The notes below the pieces were generated by a model. The model had not been told where the DNA came from and did no database searches. It saw only the letters and a list, made by a program, of their open reading frames with translations. Below are positions 61,866-64,000 of a DNA stretch of 64,000 nucleotides, piece after piece (position 1 is the stretch's first letter; every line of letters starts with the position of its first letter). Source of the stretch: CAIRDP01 sp037134895 (GTDB lineage: Bacteria; Bacteroidota; Bacteroidia; Bacteroidales; FEN-979); NCBI GenBank assembly GCA_037134895.1, contig JBAXLI010000016.1:1-64000 (forward strand), written 5' to 3'. The position numbers were made by a program, and so were the translations under genes.

Positions 61866-61873
61866 TATTTTTG
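61866..61873 (+). promoter_or_regulatory. Putative -7 box (TATTTTTG) for the TPR gene
   Basis: Exact TAnnTTTG 39 bases before the ATG at 61913. It may drive the TPR gene and the phosphosulfolactate synthase behind it. Confidence 0.4.
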
Positions 61874-61912
61874 CAGGGAAATTCGTTTTAACGTTTTTCA
61901 TAAGAATAATCT

Positions 61913-63316
61913 ATGGAAGATCCTTTTGAATCGCAGTTCGACCCTGAACTGATTGCCCTTGTGAGACAATACGAGGACATGATCAATCACAAGGAGCACC
62001 AGTTCTTCGATGTCTTTGAATACGAAGATATCATCGATTACTATATTTACCTTAATGATCTTCCTTCTGCACTGATATGCCTTAAGAAAGCCCTCCGGCA
62101 GCATCAGAACAACCCTCTTATCCTTCTGAAACAGGTTCAGTACCTTATCCACACAAAAAAAGACAGGGAGGCTGTACAACTTCTTGAGGAACTCGACCAG
62201 GCCGAAGGGACTGATTCGGATTTCCAGCTGCAGAAAGGGAATCTTTACAGCCAGCTTGAGCGTTCCGAAAAGGCGATACAGTCCTATAAAAATGCTTTGA
62301 AGGACGGAGACGGACAAGACGACATTTATGTGAGCCTTGCATTTGAATACGAAAATCTGGGCAAATACAACCTTTCGATCAAATACCTCACCGAAGCTAT
62401 CAGAGTCAATCCCGAGAATGAGGCTGCACTGTTTGAGATTTCATTTTGCTTTGAGATCACAAGGCAATCGGAAAAATGTATTGATTTTTTTAAAACATTT
62501 CTCGACGAACATCCTTACTCAAAGGTCTCATGGTTCAACCTGGGCGTCGCTTATGGGAATATGGAAGAATTTGACAAATCGGTCGAAGCATACGATTTTG
62601 CGCTGGCTATTGATGAATCATTTTCTTCAGCCTATTTTAACAAAGCCAATTGCTATGCCAACGCAGGGATGTTTGAAAAAGCGATCCAGACCTATCTGGA
62701 AACGCTTTTTTATGAAGACCCTGAACCCCTCACCTATTATTATATCGGTGAGTGTTATGAAAAACTTTGCCAGTTCGATTATGCCATTGACTATTACAAG
62801 AAAGCCATAACCCTCGACAGTGATTTTGCTGATGCCTGGATGGGGATAGGTATAGCATATGATGAACTTGGAAAACCCCAAACCGCCCTTTCTTACATAC
62901 GGAAGGCTATCAAATTATCCCCGGCTGTACCTGAATACTGGTCAATGCTTGGCGATATCCACATCAAACTAAACCGTTTTGACGAAGCAATTCCTGCTTA
63001 TAAAAAAGCTATTGAAATAAATCCCGATGACCCTGACGTATGGCTTGACCTTTCTGTTGCTTATGCCGATGCACGGCTTTACCAGGAAGCTTATGACGTA
63101 CTTCTCGAAGGCATGAAACGCCACGATGAAAACGCTGATTTTCACTTCGGGATGGCTTATTATCTCTTCCTTTTAGGCCGGAACAAACACGCTAATGAAA
63201 CTCTCTCAAAAGCACTCAGCATGGATTTTAACGGGTACAAACGACTGTTTACAATTTTTCCCGAAGCCCGGCACCATCCTGCAGTCCTTGAGATTATTGA
63301 AGCCCACAAAAAGTAA
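61913..63316 (+). CDS. TPR-repeat protein
   Basis: A 467-residue cytoplasmic protein of about a dozen tetratricopeptide repeats with the W/L-x-x-LG-x-A-Y/F ... A-I-x-x-Y-x-KAI-x-L-D/NP pattern: for example YVSLAFEYENLGKYNLSIKYLTEAIRVNP, WFNLGVAYGNMEEFDKSVEAYDFALAID and WMGIGIAYDELGKPQTALSYIRKAIKLSP. It has no signal peptide. It works as an adaptor for protein complexes. The gene is 4 bp upstream of the ComA-type synthase and they probably share a transcript, an arrangement I have seen repeatedly in Bacteroidota. Confidence 0.93.
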   Translation: MEDPFESQFDPELIALVRQYEDMINHKEHQFFDVFEYEDIIDYYIYLNDLPSALICLKKALRQHQNNPLILLKQVQYLIHTKKDREAVQLLEELDQAEGTDSDFQLQKGNLYSQLERSEKAIQSYKNALKDGDGQDDIYVSLAFEYENLGKYNLSIKYLTEAIRVNPENEAALFEISFCFEITRQSEKCIDFFKTFLDEHPYSKVSWFNLGVAYGNMEEFDKSVEAYDFALAIDESFSSAYFNKANCYANAGMFEKAIQTYLETLFYEDPEPLTYYYIGECYEKLCQFDYAIDYYKKAITLDSDFADAWMGIGIAYDELGKPQTALSYIRKAIKLSPAVPEYWSMLGDIHIKLNRFDEAIPAYKKAIEINPDDPDVWLDLSVAYADARLYQEAYDVLLEGMKRHDENADFHFGMAYYLFLLGRNKHANETLSKALSMDFNGYKRLFTIFPEARHHPAVLEIIEAHKK

Positions 63317-63320
63317 CAAC

Positions 63321-64000
63321 ATGATGCATATCGACCTTCCATTTTTACCAGAACGCACACAAAAACCACGTCAGTCAGGCATTGCGATGGTTATGGACAA
63401 GAGCCTGAGCGTCCGCGAAGCCGAAGACCTGGTATCGGTTGGCGCTGAGTTCATCGATTATATTAAGCTTGGTTTCGGAACCTCGCTGGTCACCCGTGAA
63501 CTGCAGAAAAAAATCAAGGTGTATAAAGAAGCAGGGATACAGGTTTACCTTGGGGGGACCCTGTTCGAAGCTTTTTTCATCCGGGACCGGGTTGATGAAT
63601 ATCGAAAATTTATTGACCAGCTCGGCCTTGATACTATTGAGATCTCAGATGGATCAATGACAATTGACCACGATGTGAAGTGCGAGCACATCAACAAATT
63701 CTCGAAACAGTATACCGTGCTTTCAGAAGTCGGTTCCAAAGAGTCAGGCATCCTGATCTCCCCCGGGAAATGGATCGAAATGATGCAAAAGGAACTGCAG
63801 GCCGGGTCGTTCAAAGTAATCGGCGAAGCCAGGGAAAGCGGTAATGTCGGCATTTACAGGCCTACCGGGAAAGCTCATGTGGCCCTGATCAACAAGATCC
63901 TGAGCAAGGTCGACATCCAGAAGATCATCTGGGAAGCCCCCCTGAAATCCCAGCAGGTCTGGTTCATCAAACATTTCGGTTCGAATGTGAACCTGGGTAA
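63321..64000 (+). CDS. comA: Phosphosulfolactate synthase, N-terminal part (cut by window edge)
   Basis: The first 226 codons of a PSL synthase (adds sulfite to phosphoenolpyruvate to give phosphosulfolactate). Seen here: RQSGIAMVMDKSLSVREAEDLV, IDYIKLGFGTSLVT, YLGGTLFEAF, GLDTIEISDGSM, VLSEVGSKESG and VIGEARESGNVGIY, as in the archaeal ComA and bacterial YitD-like enzymes. In archaea the product leads to coenzyme M; in bacteria to sulfolactate or sulfonates. The gene runs off the right edge, so the pathway partners (ComB phosphatase, ComC dehydrogenase) cannot be checked. ATG at 63321 or 63324 are both possible. Confidence 0.9.
   Translation, partial: MMHIDLPFLPERTQKPRQSGIAMVMDKSLSVREAEDLVSVGAEFIDYIKLGFGTSLVTRELQKKIKVYKEAGIQVYLGGTLFEAFFIRDRVDEYRKFIDQLGLDTIEISDGSMTIDHDVKCEHINKFSKQYTVLSEVGSKESGILISPGKWIEMMQKELQAGSFKVIGEARESGNVGIYRPTGKAHVALINKILSKVDIQKIIWEAPLKSQQVWFIKHFGSNVNLG

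Overview
This window reads as chromosome from a free-living or environmental Bacteroidota (Bacteroidales-like). Three things point there. Six large secreted proteins end in a type IX secretion (T9SS) C-terminal sorting domain. A TonB receptor with an N-terminal carboxypeptidase-like domain lies at the left edge. Many genes are preceded by the Bacteroidota promoter form TTG/TTTG - about 19 to 21 bp - TAnnTTTG, with little Shine-Dalgarno sequence. I see no rRNA, tRNA, CRISPR array, insertion sequence or phage module.

Layout. 1-12.6 kb: a TonB receptor (cut by the window edge), a relic of a histidine kinase, T9SS cargo (a C25-like protein, an Asp-box propeller, a subtilisin-like protease), a DUF2442 gene with a 18-residue relic of a partner, a YdeI-like gene, a MazEF toxin-antitoxin pair with a palindromic operator, and a DUF1566 lipoprotein. 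12.7-17.7 kb: signalling genes (PAS-GAF hybrid kinase, STAS protein, OmpR-type regulator), an EEP phosphodiesterase and a LysE exporter. 17.9-25.2 kb: a tightly overlapping seven-gene operon with a CDP-glycerol-type glycosyltransferase-like protein, SpsF-like cytidylyltransferase, one-chain transketolase, GSA-aminomutase-like aminotransferase, SDR, KdsC-like HAD phosphatase and a NeuB-like synthase without its SAF domain. It looks like a pathway to an unusual CMP-activated 3-deoxy-2-ulosonic (nonulosonic or Kdo-like) acid and its transfer to a surface glycan.

25.3-36.7 kb: mixed accessory genes (lysine-rich protein, metallophosphoesterase lipoprotein, T9SS cargo, serine hydrolases, class-3 lipase-like, PQQ-propeller, DUF4395). 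36.7-43.1 kb: a five-gene minus-strand operon behind a well-formed promoter: ferredoxin, radical SAM protein, DUF116-polyprenyl synthase fusion, a prenyltransferase-repeat protein and a class II terpene cyclase with an intact DxDDTA motif. This is the best candidate here for an undescribed system: an isoprenoid pathway that makes, cyclises and radically modifies a polyprenyl product. 43.2-53.2 kb: a penicillin-binding-like hydrolase, two convergent propeller-type T9SS proteins (one fused to a DJ-1/PfpI domain), a LytS/LytTR two-component pair, an ArsP-like permease, an NAD-binding protein and a QueG-like iron-sulfur protein. 53.3-64 kb: DUF4412-like and carboxypeptidase-like-domain envelope proteins, a FIST sensor plus hybrid kinase, a MORN/YwqK protein, then housekeeping genes recR, glmM, a TPR protein and the start of phosphosulfolactate synthase (cut by the right edge).

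All functional calls rest on reading motifs by eye; no database search was possible.
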